Shown: in pieces, positions 54,495-64,000 of the stretch | Layout of the letters: every line of letters begins with the position of its first letter | Position numbering within the stretch: position 1 is the stretch's first letter | DNA from: JAJPJE01 sp963848375 | GTDB taxonomy: Bacteria > Acidobacteriota > Terriglobia > Terriglobales > Acidobacteriaceae | DNA: 64,000 nucleotides | Reading direction: 5' to 3' | Assembly: GCA_963848375.1 (NCBI GenBank) | Contig: CAWKDK010000005.1 | Location: forward strand, 120,492-184,491 | Program-made: the position numbers and the translations under genes | The notes under the pieces: model-generated | What the model saw: the letters and a program-made list of their open reading frames with translations, nothing else | What the model was told of the DNA's origin: nothing | Database searches by the model: none

Positions 54495-57400
54495 ATGACA
54501 CCGTTTCTTTCAAAACTGACCGGATTCAAACGCCTTGTTTGGGGCGTGACGATTCTGGCGACATTGTCGTTTGTATTGCCGGTCGCATTTGCGCAGTCTG
54601 AGAAAGGGTCGCTCTCCGGCATAGTCACAGATGCAACCGGAGCCGTTGTTGCCGGAGCGACCGTCACTGCGACCGATGTTGGAACGAATGCCAGCCGTAC
54701 CATTCAAACCGATACTTCCGGAAACTACACGATCAGCAATCTGGCGCCAGGTACGTATTCAGTGAAGGTATCGGCCAGCGGGTTCGGCGAGATTGTGCAG
54801 AAGGCACAATTAGCGCCAGGTGGCCGCGCTGCGCTGGATGTGCAACTGAAGACAGCCGGCACGGAAACCACGGTTGAGGTAAGCGCTCAACCCGAAACCG
54901 AGGTCGAGACTCAAAGCTCGTCGTTAACGCAGGTCGTCAGCGCGAAGCGCGTAGCTGAGCTTCCTTCTTTGACGCGAGATCCTTATGACTTTGTCCAGAC
55001 GCTTGGCAATGTGGCGCAGGACTCTTCTTCCGGTACAGGTGGAAGCGACCAGATTACGCGCGGCGCGGGCGTTTCGATCAATGGCCAGCGCTCGGCGAGC
55101 ACAGACAGCTTGCTCGACGGCGGCGAGAACGTCGATGCCTATACGAGTAAAGTTGGACAGTCCGTTCCACTGGATGCCGTGCAGGAATTCAGCGTAGTGA
55201 GCAACAACTTCTCCGCTGAGTACGGACGCGCCTCGGGTGGAGTGATCAACGTTGTCACGAAGTCGGGAACGAATCAGTACCATGGATCGCTTTACGAGTT
55301 CAACCGCATCTCGGCGTTGACGTCAAACGATTACGATTCGAACGCGAACGGGATTGCGCGGCAACACTACACGCGTAATCAGTTTGGGTACGCTTTCGGC
55401 GGTCCGGTAATTAAGAACAAGCTGTTCTTCTTCAGCAGCACGGAATGGACACGCGTGCGCAGCGCAGCCACGGCGATCACGCTGGTGATGGATCCCGCAT
55501 TTCTTGCGGCTTCGTCTCCGGCTACGCAGTCGGTCTTCACAAACCAAAAGTTGCGGTCGGGACTGAATCTTCTAGGAACAGAAAACGCTAACGACGCGGG
55601 CATCGCGATTGATCCGGTACTCCAGCCGACGTTAAACACGTATGGCCCGAATGCGCCGATTTTCGATAAGGTCAGCTACAGCGTGCCCTCGGATTCCGGC
55701 GGCGGTCCTCCGCAAAATACGTACAGCACGCTGAATCGCGTGGATTATCACATGTCGGATGCGACGCAAATGTTCTTCCGGTATGCGCTCTTCAGCCAGA
55801 ATGAATTCGCCGGCTTCTTGAATAACAGCCCATATGTCGGATATGACACCGGTCAGACGTTCTTTAACAACAACTTCATGTACTCGGTGACGCATGTGTG
55901 GAATCCGAGGCTGGTCACGGAAACGAAGTTACTGTTTAACCGACTGAACAACACGCAACCGTTGGCGTCAACGCAACCAGTTCAGCCGAGTCTGTATTTC
56001 AGCTCGAGCGCGGCCGTTGGAATCAACGGAGACCTGATCAGTTTGCCTGGATACTCGCAGCTGACGCCTGGCAACAGCATTCCGTTCGGTGGTCCTCAGA
56101 ACGTTGCTGAGATCTCGCAGGCGGTGAGTTGGACCAAGGGTAAACACGATCTGCGCTTCGGTGGAGAGTATGTGTACACGCGTGACAACCGGACGTTCGG
56201 AGCCTACGAGAATGCAGTGGAGGCACTGAACGGTGCTGGTGGAGTCCCGGGTGATCTGGAAAACTTCCTGACCGGTACAGCGGGATGGTTCCAGGTAGTT
56301 GTGGATTCGCAAGGGAAGTTCCCTTGTGCCAAGGACGCGACTGGAGCGGTCATACAGACTCCATCGTGCACCATCAATCTGCCGACTGGACAGCCCAGCT
56401 TCAGCCGCAGCAATCGATTCAACGATATGGCTTTCTATGGCCAGGATACGTGGAAAGTCACGCCGCGGTTGACATTGAATCTCGGACTGCGTTGGGAGTA
56501 TTACGGCGTGCAGCACAATAAGGATCCGCAGCTGGATTCGAATTTTGTGTTCACGCAAGGCGGAAACTATTTCGATAACTTCAGGAACGGCCAAGTCTAT
56601 ACGTCCGCTCCGACTGCCAATAGCCCGGCCAGTCCGGTAGGTGGTTTGTGGCAGCCGCAGTATCACAACTTCGCGCCGCGGGTTGGTTTCGCTCTGGACG
56701 TGTTCGGTGACGGCAAAACGTCACTGCGTGGCGGTTACGGAATCGCGTACGAGAGGAATTTTGGCAACGTCACGTTCAACGTAATCCAGAATCCTCCGGG
56801 ACAATTCAATTCCATCTTTAACTCTGGCGTTCCGATTACGACTGATAACCTCGGTCCGTTTGCGGGAACTGGAACCAAGGCTCTACCTCCCGCCAGCTTG
56901 CGCTACGTTCGTCAGAACATTCCGACCGCATATGCAAATATGTGGAACCTGTCTCTAGAACATCAGGTATTACGGAATTCACTGGTGGCGTTGGAATACA
57001 GCGGGTCGCACGGCATTCACCTGTACTCGATCGAGAACACGAACCAGGCCGGCACCGGCATCGTTTATATGGGTGAAGATCCGACGGTCGATTCTCCTTT
57101 GGATCGCATCAACCGGCAATACGGAAATATGAACACTCGCGGTACGAACGGGTTTTCGTATTACAACTCGCTCAATACGCGTTTTGTTTCCAGCAACCTG
57201 TTTCACCAGGGCATCGATCTGACGGTCAACTACACGTATTCACACGCGATCGATAACATCAGCTCAACCTTCAGCGAGACTCCTCAGGCTCAGGGTTGGC
57301 TGGGATTGCTTGATCCATTCAATCCGGCTCTCGACAAGGGCAACGCTGATTTCGACGCGCGTCACCGAATCGCTTTGAGCGCCGTATGGACCCTGCCCTA

Positions 57401-58034
57401 TGCGAAGGGAATGCATGGCGTATTGAAGCAGGTCATGGACGGGTGGTCGTTAGCGCCAATCGTTACGGCGAGAACGGGCAATCCGTTCACTGTGTTTGAC
57501 AGCAACGGCTTCGTGGGTACTGACACGATCGCGTCACGATATGTGCCGACGGCGCCGTTCGGACTTACCGGTAGCACCAGCACCGCGACTACGCTCGGTA
57601 CACCGAACACGTTTGCGTACCTGAATCTGCCAGGATCGAATACGTACACGGATCCGCTGGTTGGTTCGGGCGAATTGCCGACGTGCGATATGGTTACGAA
57701 TGCTGCGGGAAACCTGGTTTCGACGGGGCAGAATTGCCACTTCCCGTCGGACATGACACATCGCAACGCCTTCCGTGGACCAGGCGCGTACAACATCAAC
57801 CTGTCGGCTGGCAAAGAATTCCCCGTGACTGAGCGTGTGCATCTTCAGTTCCGTGGTGAGTTCTACAACCTGCTGAATCACTCCAACTACTACGTTCAGT
57901 CGAACCTTGCGGATGCGGGATACTTTGGAAGCCTGACGCCCTTCACGATCGAAGGGAAGAAGGGCGTAAACCCTGCTGCGGGCGTTCCGAACGAGCGGCG
58001 GTTCGTACAGTTGGCTCTGAAGGTAACTTTCTAG
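54495..58034 (+). CDS. Oar-like TonB-dependent receptor with carboxypeptidase-regulatory domain
   Basis: An 1179-residue outer-membrane protein. Signal peptide to about residue 34 (FVLPVAFAQ), then a CarboxypepD_reg-like beta-sandwich (about 38-125, GSLSGIVTDATGAVVAGATV), a plug (about 130-260, SINGQRSASTDSLLDGGENV; AEYGRASGGVINVVTKSGTN) and a 22-strand-type barrel ending in FVQLALKVTF with a terminal Phe. Such receptors are greatly expanded in Acidobacteria and are thought to bring in large substrates such as oligosaccharides or peptides. ATG 54495 has TAGGAG upstream. No sugar-binding or hydrolase partner is adjacent, so the substrate is unknown. A strong terminator follows. Confidence 0.95.
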   Translation: MTPFLSKLTGFKRLVWGVTILATLSFVLPVAFAQSEKGSLSGIVTDATGAVVAGATVTATDVGTNASRTIQTDTSGNYTISNLAPGTYSVKVSASGFGEIVQKAQLAPGGRAALDVQLKTAGTETTVEVSAQPETEVETQSSSLTQVVSAKRVAELPSLTRDPYDFVQTLGNVAQDSSSGTGGSDQITRGAGVSINGQRSASTDSLLDGGENVDAYTSKVGQSVPLDAVQEFSVVSNNFSAEYGRASGGVINVVTKSGTNQYHGSLYEFNRISALTSNDYDSNANGIARQHYTRNQFGYAFGGPVIKNKLFFFSSTEWTRVRSAATAITLVMDPAFLAASSPATQSVFTNQKLRSGLNLLGTENANDAGIAIDPVLQPTLNTYGPNAPIFDKVSYSVPSDSGGGPPQNTYSTLNRVDYHMSDATQMFFRYALFSQNEFAGFLNNSPYVGYDTGQTFFNNNFMYSVTHVWNPRLVTETKLLFNRLNNTQPLASTQPVQPSLYFSSSAAVGINGDLISLPGYSQLTPGNSIPFGGPQNVAEISQAVSWTKGKHDLRFGGEYVYTRDNRTFGAYENAVEALNGAGGVPGDLENFLTGTAGWFQVVVDSQGKFPCAKDATGAVIQTPSCTINLPTGQPSFSRSNRFNDMAFYGQDTWKVTPRLTLNLGLRWEYYGVQHNKDPQLDSNFVFTQGGNYFDNFRNGQVYTSAPTANSPASPVGGLWQPQYHNFAPRVGFALDVFGDGKTSLRGGYGIAYERNFGNVTFNVIQNPPGQFNSIFNSGVPITTDNLGPFAGTGTKALPPASLRYVRQNIPTAYANMWNLSLEHQVLRNSLVALEYSGSHGIHLYSIENTNQAGTGIVYMGEDPTVDSPLDRINRQYGNMNTRGTNGFSYYNSLNTRFVSSNLFHQGIDLTVNYTYSHAIDNISSTFSETPQAQGWLGLLDPFNPALDKGNADFDARHRIALSAVWTLPYAKGMHGVLKQVMDGWSLAPIVTARTGNPFTVFDSNGFVGTDTIASRYVPTAPFGLTGSTSTATTLGTPNTFAYLNLPGSNTYTDPLVGSGELPTCDMVTNAAGNLVSTGQNCHFPSDMTHRNAFRGPGAYNINLSAGKEFPVTERVHLQFRGEFYNLLNHSNYYVQSNLADAGYFGSLTPFTIEGKKGVNPAAGVPNERRFVQLALKVTF

Positions 58035-58055
58035 ATTAAAAAGCTGACTCTCCTC

Positions 58056-58085
58056 GGGGATGGGCGGAAGCTCATCCCCTTTTTT
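58056..58085 (+). terminator. Rho-independent terminator after the TonB receptor
   Basis: GGGGATGGGC at 58056-58065 pairs with GCTCATCCCC at 58070-58079 (one G-T pair) around a GGAA tetraloop, followed by TTTTTT. It ends 4 bases before the stop of the convergent glcF. Confidence 0.93.
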
Positions 58086-58088
58086 CGT

Positions 58089-59432
58089 TTACTTGAGGTT
58101 GAGGGCTTGGTTTCGAATTGATGCGTCCAAGAGTTGAACGGTGTGAACAACGGGGAGTGGATGGCCGATTCGATTGAGCGCGGATTGCAATTGCAGGAGG
58201 CATCCGGGGTTTGCGGTGGCTACCGTGTTTACCTGTAAGGAAGCGATCAACGCGGCTTTTCGGTCCCCGAGCGCAGTGGCCGGTTCCGGCTGAACCAAGT
58301 TGTAAATTCCGGCCGAGCCGCAACAGATCGCTGATTCAGGGATCTCCGTGATCGTGAGTTGTGGAATCAGCGCAAGCAACTGTCGCGGCTGAGAACGCAC
58401 TCCTTGAGCGTGCTGGAGGTGGCAGGAGTCGTGATAGGCGATCTGCAGAGGCACTGGATGCCGTTCCGCTCGTGGCTCGAGTTCGGCAAGGAATTCGAGA
58501 ATGTCCCGGCACTTCGCGGAGAACAGGCGAGCGCGCTCAGCATATTGCGGATCGTCGCGGAGCAGATGGCCATATTCTTTCAAGTTGGAGCCACAACCGG
58601 CGGCATTCGAGATGATGACGTCTACTTTGGCGCGCTCGAAAATGTCGATGATGCGGCGAGCCAAATTGAGAGCAGGTGGTTCTTCTCCGGCGTGAATCAA
58701 GAGCGCTCCGCAACAAGGCTGCTCGTGCGGGGCGATAACCTCGCAGCCTTCGGCTGCCAGTACCCGCACGGTCGCGGCGTTCACGTTAGGAAAGAATTCG
58801 CGTTGAACGCATCCAAGTAGTAGTCCGACGCGTGCGCGGCGCGAGCCAACGGCGGGAGTCACTTCGGCGACAGTCTCGCGCGGCTTTGACTCCGGGAGCA
58901 ACTGTTCCATCGCCTGCAGACGTTTCGGCAAAAGTTTCAGAATGCCACTGCTGCGGACTGCGCGCTGCAGTCCGAGGCTCTGGTAGATGCTTAGTGGCGT
59001 GCGCAAGCTGCGAAGCATTGCCTGGTTCGTGAACATCCTGAATATGAGCCGGCGAAAGAGCCGTTCGTGAAACGGGCGACGATGCTGGCGTTCAATCTGT
59101 GCCCGTGTCGCTTCGATCAGCTTGCCGTAGTCGACACCAGAGGGGCAGGCGGTCATACAGGCCATGCAGCCGAGGCACTTATCAAAATGCCCAACCCACT
59201 CGGGGTTCATTGTGGCGGCGCCTTCGCGCGCCATCTTCATCAGGTAAATGCGCCCGCGGGGCGAATCCATCTCTTCTCCCCAGAGCACGTAAGTAGGGCA
59301 GGAGGGGAGGCAGAAGCCGCAGTGCACGCATGTATCGATAATGTCAGCTGCCGGTGGATGGTATTGATCGAAGGGACTGGCGGCGGAAAGCTGGTCGAGA
59401 TTCACCAACTGCGATGTGAAATTGGCCGGCAT
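58089..59432 (-). CDS. glcF: Glycolate oxidase iron-sulfur subunit
   Basis: A 447-residue protein that passes electrons from GlcD/GlcE to the respiratory chain. Two [4Fe-4S] motifs are at the N-terminus: CVHCGFCLPSCP and CLGCMACMTACP. Two CCG domains follow, with PCCGALLIHAG and ICCGSAGIYN. ATG 59432 shares its A with the TGA stop of glcE, so the two are translationally coupled; longer frames upstream read through glcE and are not used. It is the last gene of the lactate/glycolate operon. Confidence 0.95.
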   Translation of the reverse strand: MPANFTSQLVNLDQLSAASPFDQYHPPAADIIDTCVHCGFCLPSCPTYVLWGEEMDSPRGRIYLMKMAREGAATMNPEWVGHFDKCLGCMACMTACPSGVDYGKLIEATRAQIERQHRRPFHERLFRRLIFRMFTNQAMLRSLRTPLSIYQSLGLQRAVRSSGILKLLPKRLQAMEQLLPESKPRETVAEVTPAVGSRRARVGLLLGCVQREFFPNVNAATVRVLAAEGCEVIAPHEQPCCGALLIHAGEEPPALNLARRIIDIFERAKVDVIISNAAGCGSNLKEYGHLLRDDPQYAERARLFSAKCRDILEFLAELEPRAERHPVPLQIAYHDSCHLQHAQGVRSQPRQLLALIPQLTITEIPESAICCGSAGIYNLVQPEPATALGDRKAALIASLQVNTVATANPGCLLQLQSALNRIGHPLPVVHTVQLLDASIRNQALNLK

Positions 59433-60685
59433 CAGATTCCACCCACGAATCGTCCCGGATTCAGGATGCGTTTGGGGTCGAATTGATGTTTCACTGCAGA
59501 CATAAGCGCCTGCGCGTCGCCGGTTGTACCCCAGGCGTCGAGGGCTGGCATATTTTGAACGCGCCGCAACAGGACGAGCGATCCGCCCGCGCCTTCGACA
59601 TGGCTGCGCAGTGCGGTCAGCGCCCGATGAATTGATTGCGGATCTGGTGAAGACAAACTCACTGTTCCAATTCCGATCGCCTGAAATACAGTAGCCCACC
59701 GGCAGCGATTCGAGGCAGAGATCGATTGCAGCGACTGAACTGTTTCGGATATCTCCGAGGGAAGTACGCTGATTTTCGCGATCGCCGAATTGGCGTCGGT
59801 CCAGAGCGCCTGCCGGGCCTGCCAATGGTCGCCTGAACTGGTTTCAATCCTCGACGAAGAAGCTAGCTTCCGGAGTTGCTGCTCTTGCGCGTCCAAGCCC
59901 GCAACAGTGCCTTCAAAGAGAATATCGAACTCGGGTGACGCGGCTTCGGAATCGATCCGCATTTGCAGAGCGGTATGAGCGAATTTGGAGTCCTGAATCT
60001 GCAACAACAGGCGCTGCGCTTGATTGATGTCTGCGCAAGAAATGGTTAGAGTGCGGCGATTCTGCGGCAGGGGATGAAGGCGAAAGACGGCTCGAGTGAT
60101 TATGCCGAGCGTCCCCAGAGCACCACTCACCAGCTTAGGTAGGTCGTATCCCGCGACGTTCTTCACAACTTTGCCGCCGCTGCTAGCAAGAGTGCCGTCA
60201 GCCAAGGCCAGGGTGACTCCGATGATCAGGTCACGAACGCTGCCGAATCGCAGTCGGAGTGAACCGCTGTCGTTGGTGGAGATGAGTCCGCCGATGGTCG
60301 TTCGGTCGGGCCAGAGAGGATCGATGGCCAATCGCTGACCATGTTGCGCAAGAGCATTCTGCAACTTGCTGATGGTGCATCCGGCTTCGACGGTGACGGT
60401 GAGATCAGCCCATGCATGCTCGAGAATGCGATCCATGCGTTTTGTCGAAAGAACGATATCTGCTCGCGATGGCGGATTTCCCCATTCTGCTTTTGTCGAG
60501 CTCCCCTGGGGAAGCACGCATAGTCCGTGCTCGTTGGCGTAGCGCAGAACAGCAGCGACTTCCGATTCGTTGCCGGGCTCGACGAGTATCAGCTCTCCTG
60601 CAGAGACATGATCTGTTCCTACGATCGCGCGGAGAGCACTTTCGACGTTTGTTTTTGTCGCCGCGAGTTGCGAAGAGCTGCCCAT
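59432..60685 (-). CDS. glcE: Glycolate oxidase FAD-binding subunit GlcE
   Basis: A 417-residue FAD-linked protein of the PCMH type: VLPQGSSTKAEWGNPP and TIGGLISTNDSGSLRLRFGS bind FAD, and GGKVVKNVAGYDLPKL is typical of GlcE. It ends RILNPGRFVGG, the family C-terminus. It is longer than the E. coli protein by about 65 residues, mostly in the middle. It begins 6 bases after glcD and ends in a one-base overlap with glcF. GlcD, GlcE and GlcF together oxidise glycolate to glyoxylate; related complexes oxidise lactate. Confidence 0.94.
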   Translation of the reverse strand: MGSSSQLAATKTNVESALRAIVGTDHVSAGELILVEPGNESEVAAVLRYANEHGLCVLPQGSSTKAEWGNPPSRADIVLSTKRMDRILEHAWADLTVTVEAGCTISKLQNALAQHGQRLAIDPLWPDRTTIGGLISTNDSGSLRLRFGSVRDLIIGVTLALADGTLASSGGKVVKNVAGYDLPKLVSGALGTLGIITRAVFRLHPLPQNRRTLTISCADINQAQRLLLQIQDSKFAHTALQMRIDSEAASPEFDILFEGTVAGLDAQEQQLRKLASSSRIETSSGDHWQARQALWTDANSAIAKISVLPSEISETVQSLQSISASNRCRWATVFQAIGIGTVSLSSPDPQSIHRALTALRSHVEGAGGSLVLLRRVQNMPALDAWGTTGDAQALMSAVKHQFDPKRILNPGRFVGGI

Positions 60686-60691
60686 ACTGAT

Positions 60692-62140
60692 TCAGTAACG
60701 TTCCGCCACTCCCGCAATCTCGAGCGGGTGAGGTTCGTATTTGCCGGGCTGTTCTCCGCAAAGACGCGGGGTGGGGAATACCTTGGTCGGATTCGAGAGG
60801 TTCAGCGGGTCGAAGGCACAACGCACGCGCTGCATGGTGTCGAGATCAGGCTCGCTGAACATGCGGGACATCATCAATTTCTTTTCTTCGCCGACCCCGT
60901 GTTCTCCCGTGATCGATCCTCCGGCCTCGATACAGAGCTCGAGGATTCGATAGGAGAGAGCCTCCGCAGCCTTTTCTTGGCCAGGAATGCGACGATCGTA
61001 AAGAACCAGAGGATGAAGGTTACCATCGCCAGCGTGAAAAACATTGGCGACGCGTAGACCGGCTTCGGAGCTCAGGCGGGTAATTTCATCCATCACACGA
61101 GGGAGGGCAGTGCGCGGAATGACGCCGTCCTGCACGATGTAGTTCGGAGAGATACGCCCCATAGCAGCAAACGCGGCTTTGCGTCCTTTCCATACCAGCA
61201 TTCGTTCGGCGTCTGAGCTGGCAATGCGTATCTCCCACGCACCGTCTCGCCGGCAAATATCGCTCACGTGCTCCATCAGACTCTGGACCTCGGCTTCCGG
61301 CCCGTCTAACTCCACAAGAAGCAGGCCGCCGCAGTTCGGATAGTTCGCATGAACGGCGGCCTCAGCAGCTTGAATGGCGAGGTTGTCCATCATTTCAATG
61401 GCGGCCGGTAACATTCCGGCGGCGATGATGTCGCTGACGGCAGCTCCCGCCTCATTGGTGCTGTTAAACGCCGCCAACAAAGTGCGCACGCACTCCGGAC
61501 GCTTGACGATCCGCAGGACTATCTTTGTGGCGATACCCAGAGTTCCTTCCGATCCAACAAAGATTCCCGACAGATCGTAGCCGGGCATGTCCAGCGTCTT
61601 CCCGCCGAGATGAACCAGGCTGCCGTCGGGCAGAACTATTTCGAGTCCCAGAACGTGTGTGGTAGTGAATCCATACTTCAAGCAATGTGCGCCGCCGGAG
61701 TTCTCCGCGACATTCCCGCCAATACTGCACACAGATTGCGAGGACGGATCGGGGGCGTAGAAGTATTCCTGCGGAGAGACGCGTCCAGTGACGTCGAGAT
61801 TGATGACGCCAGGCTCGACCGTGACGCGCGCATTCGGAAGATCGACTTCGAGAATACGATTCATACGTGCCAGGCTGATGACGATCCCGTCTTTTACCGG
61901 GAGCGCGCCGCCACTGAGGCCAGTCCCCGAACCGCGAGCAACGAACGGGATACGTTCGCGATGGCAAATACGAACGATTCCTTGAACCTCTTCAACTGCT
62001 GTCGGCAGCACGACCGCACTGGGGCAGACCCGAAAGTTGGTGAGGGCGTCGCATTCGTAGGTGCGTAGAGATTCCTGGGACGAGATCAGGCCATGTGGTC
62101 CAACAATGGACTCGAACTCCCGGAGCACAGCGGTGTTCAT
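60692..62140 (-). CDS. glcD: Glycolate/lactate oxidase FAD subunit GlcD
   Basis: The 482-residue catalytic flavoprotein. PFVARGSGTGLSGGALP and GGNVAENSGGAHCLKYGFTT are the FAD-binding segments, followed by VGSEGTLGIATKIVLR and the metal-binding end GSITGEHGVGEEKK. The length is usual for GlcD. D-lactate dehydrogenases of the same family look alike, so the physiological substrate may be lactate, given the permease upstream. It is 66 bases downstream of the permease gene. Confidence 0.95.
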   Translation of the reverse strand: MNTAVLREFESIVGPHGLISSQESLRTYECDALTNFRVCPSAVVLPTAVEEVQGIVRICHRERIPFVARGSGTGLSGGALPVKDGIVISLARMNRILEVDLPNARVTVEPGVINLDVTGRVSPQEYFYAPDPSSQSVCSIGGNVAENSGGAHCLKYGFTTTHVLGLEIVLPDGSLVHLGGKTLDMPGYDLSGIFVGSEGTLGIATKIVLRIVKRPECVRTLLAAFNSTNEAGAAVSDIIAAGMLPAAIEMMDNLAIQAAEAAVHANYPNCGGLLLVELDGPEAEVQSLMEHVSDICRRDGAWEIRIASSDAERMLVWKGRKAAFAAMGRISPNYIVQDGVIPRTALPRVMDEITRLSSEAGLRVANVFHAGDGNLHPLVLYDRRIPGQEKAAEALSYRILELCIEAGGSITGEHGVGEEKKLMMSRMFSEPDLDTMQRVRCAFDPLNLSNPTKVFPTPRLCGEQPGKYEPHPLEIAGVAERY

Positions 62141-62206
62141 TGGCAGCTCCTGGAAAAGGCAACCGAGCCCGATCTGAGTCGCAGGTTCCTGCTGCGAGTT
62201 GCGCGT

Positions 62207-63885
<1,679 letters not shown>

Positions 63886-64000
63886 AGAGCGGATCTCCAG
63901 CACGCAGATTAGGAGAATTGGAGTCCATGCAGAGCAGGAAAGGGTGCCCAGAATAGATCCGCGCTGCTGAGGTCCCCCACGTCGGCTTGGCAGGGATACA

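Noticed and set aside
58089..59825. glcF extended to a 578-residue protein
   Set aside because: The extension reads through glcE in another frame; ATG 59432 gives the normal N-terminus and overlaps the glcE stop.

Overview
The window looks like a chromosomal segment of an acidobacterium, most likely class Terriglobia. The supporting signs are moderate-to-high GC, a very large Oar-like TonB-dependent receptor with an N-terminal carboxypeptidase-regulatory domain, an Ig-like/beta-propeller lipoprotein, an isolated nuoB, a secretin and NodT-type outer-membrane lipoproteins (a two-membrane cell), and short hairpin repeats in the spacers. I see no rRNA, tRNA, CRISPR array, insertion sequence or prophage. 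Taxonomy is inferred from gene content, not from a marker comparison.

Layout. 1-6.3 kb: an edge-truncated HAD phosphatase, a MobA-like nucleotidyltransferase, a CPBP membrane protease, a TetR regulator with a palindrome over its own transcription start region, an old yellow enzyme, and three poorly known genes (membrane-anchored winged-helix-like protein, PD-(D/E)XK nuclease-like protein, DUF4337 protein). 6.3-13.7 kb: a ROK sugar kinase below a CG-centred palindrome, a soluble molybdopterin oxidoreductase, a TPR-NfeD-slipin-SPOR run on the minus strand, and a zinc-type quinone reductase/alcohol dehydrogenase. 13.7-21.5 kb, plus strand: orphan nuoB, a beta-propeller protein, a GHMP sugar kinase, a second CPBP protease, an unknown secreted protein, nadE and a DsbA-like protein. 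21.5-32.1 kb, minus strand: a secretin, a HAD phosphatase, a YmdB-type phosphodiesterase, a peptide-binding lipoprotein, anmK, nagZ, mutS and a VOC protein. The binding protein, AnmK and NagZ suggest murein-fragment salvage. 32.2-44.4 kb, plus strand: a GalT-like protein lacking the catalytic His, a beta-lactamase-like protein, a translationally coupled amino-sugar operon (aminotransferase, dehydratase, hydrolysing 2-epimerase, aminotransferase), an Ig/propeller lipoprotein, a NusG paralogue and rmlB-rmlA-rmlC. 44.8-54.1 kb: a tripartite RND exporter with one adaptor, two MdtB/MdtC-type pumps and one outer-membrane channel. 54.5-58.0 kb: the TonB receptor and a strong terminator. 58.1-63.9 kb, minus strand: lactate/glycolate permease followed by glcD-glcE-glcF.

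Twelve single-base indels interrupt ten otherwise intact genes, including mutS. They restore full-length proteins with conserved motifs when corrected, and they do not sit in long homopolymers. The simplest reading is residual sequencing error, so these genes are annotated over their full span with the break positions given.

The most biologically interesting points are the Ser/Thr/Ala-rich insertions at the docking region of both RND pumps, the GalT-like protein with Thr in place of the nucleophile His, the murein-salvage cluster, the incomplete legionaminate-like operon, and the operator-like palindromes upstream of rok and tetR.
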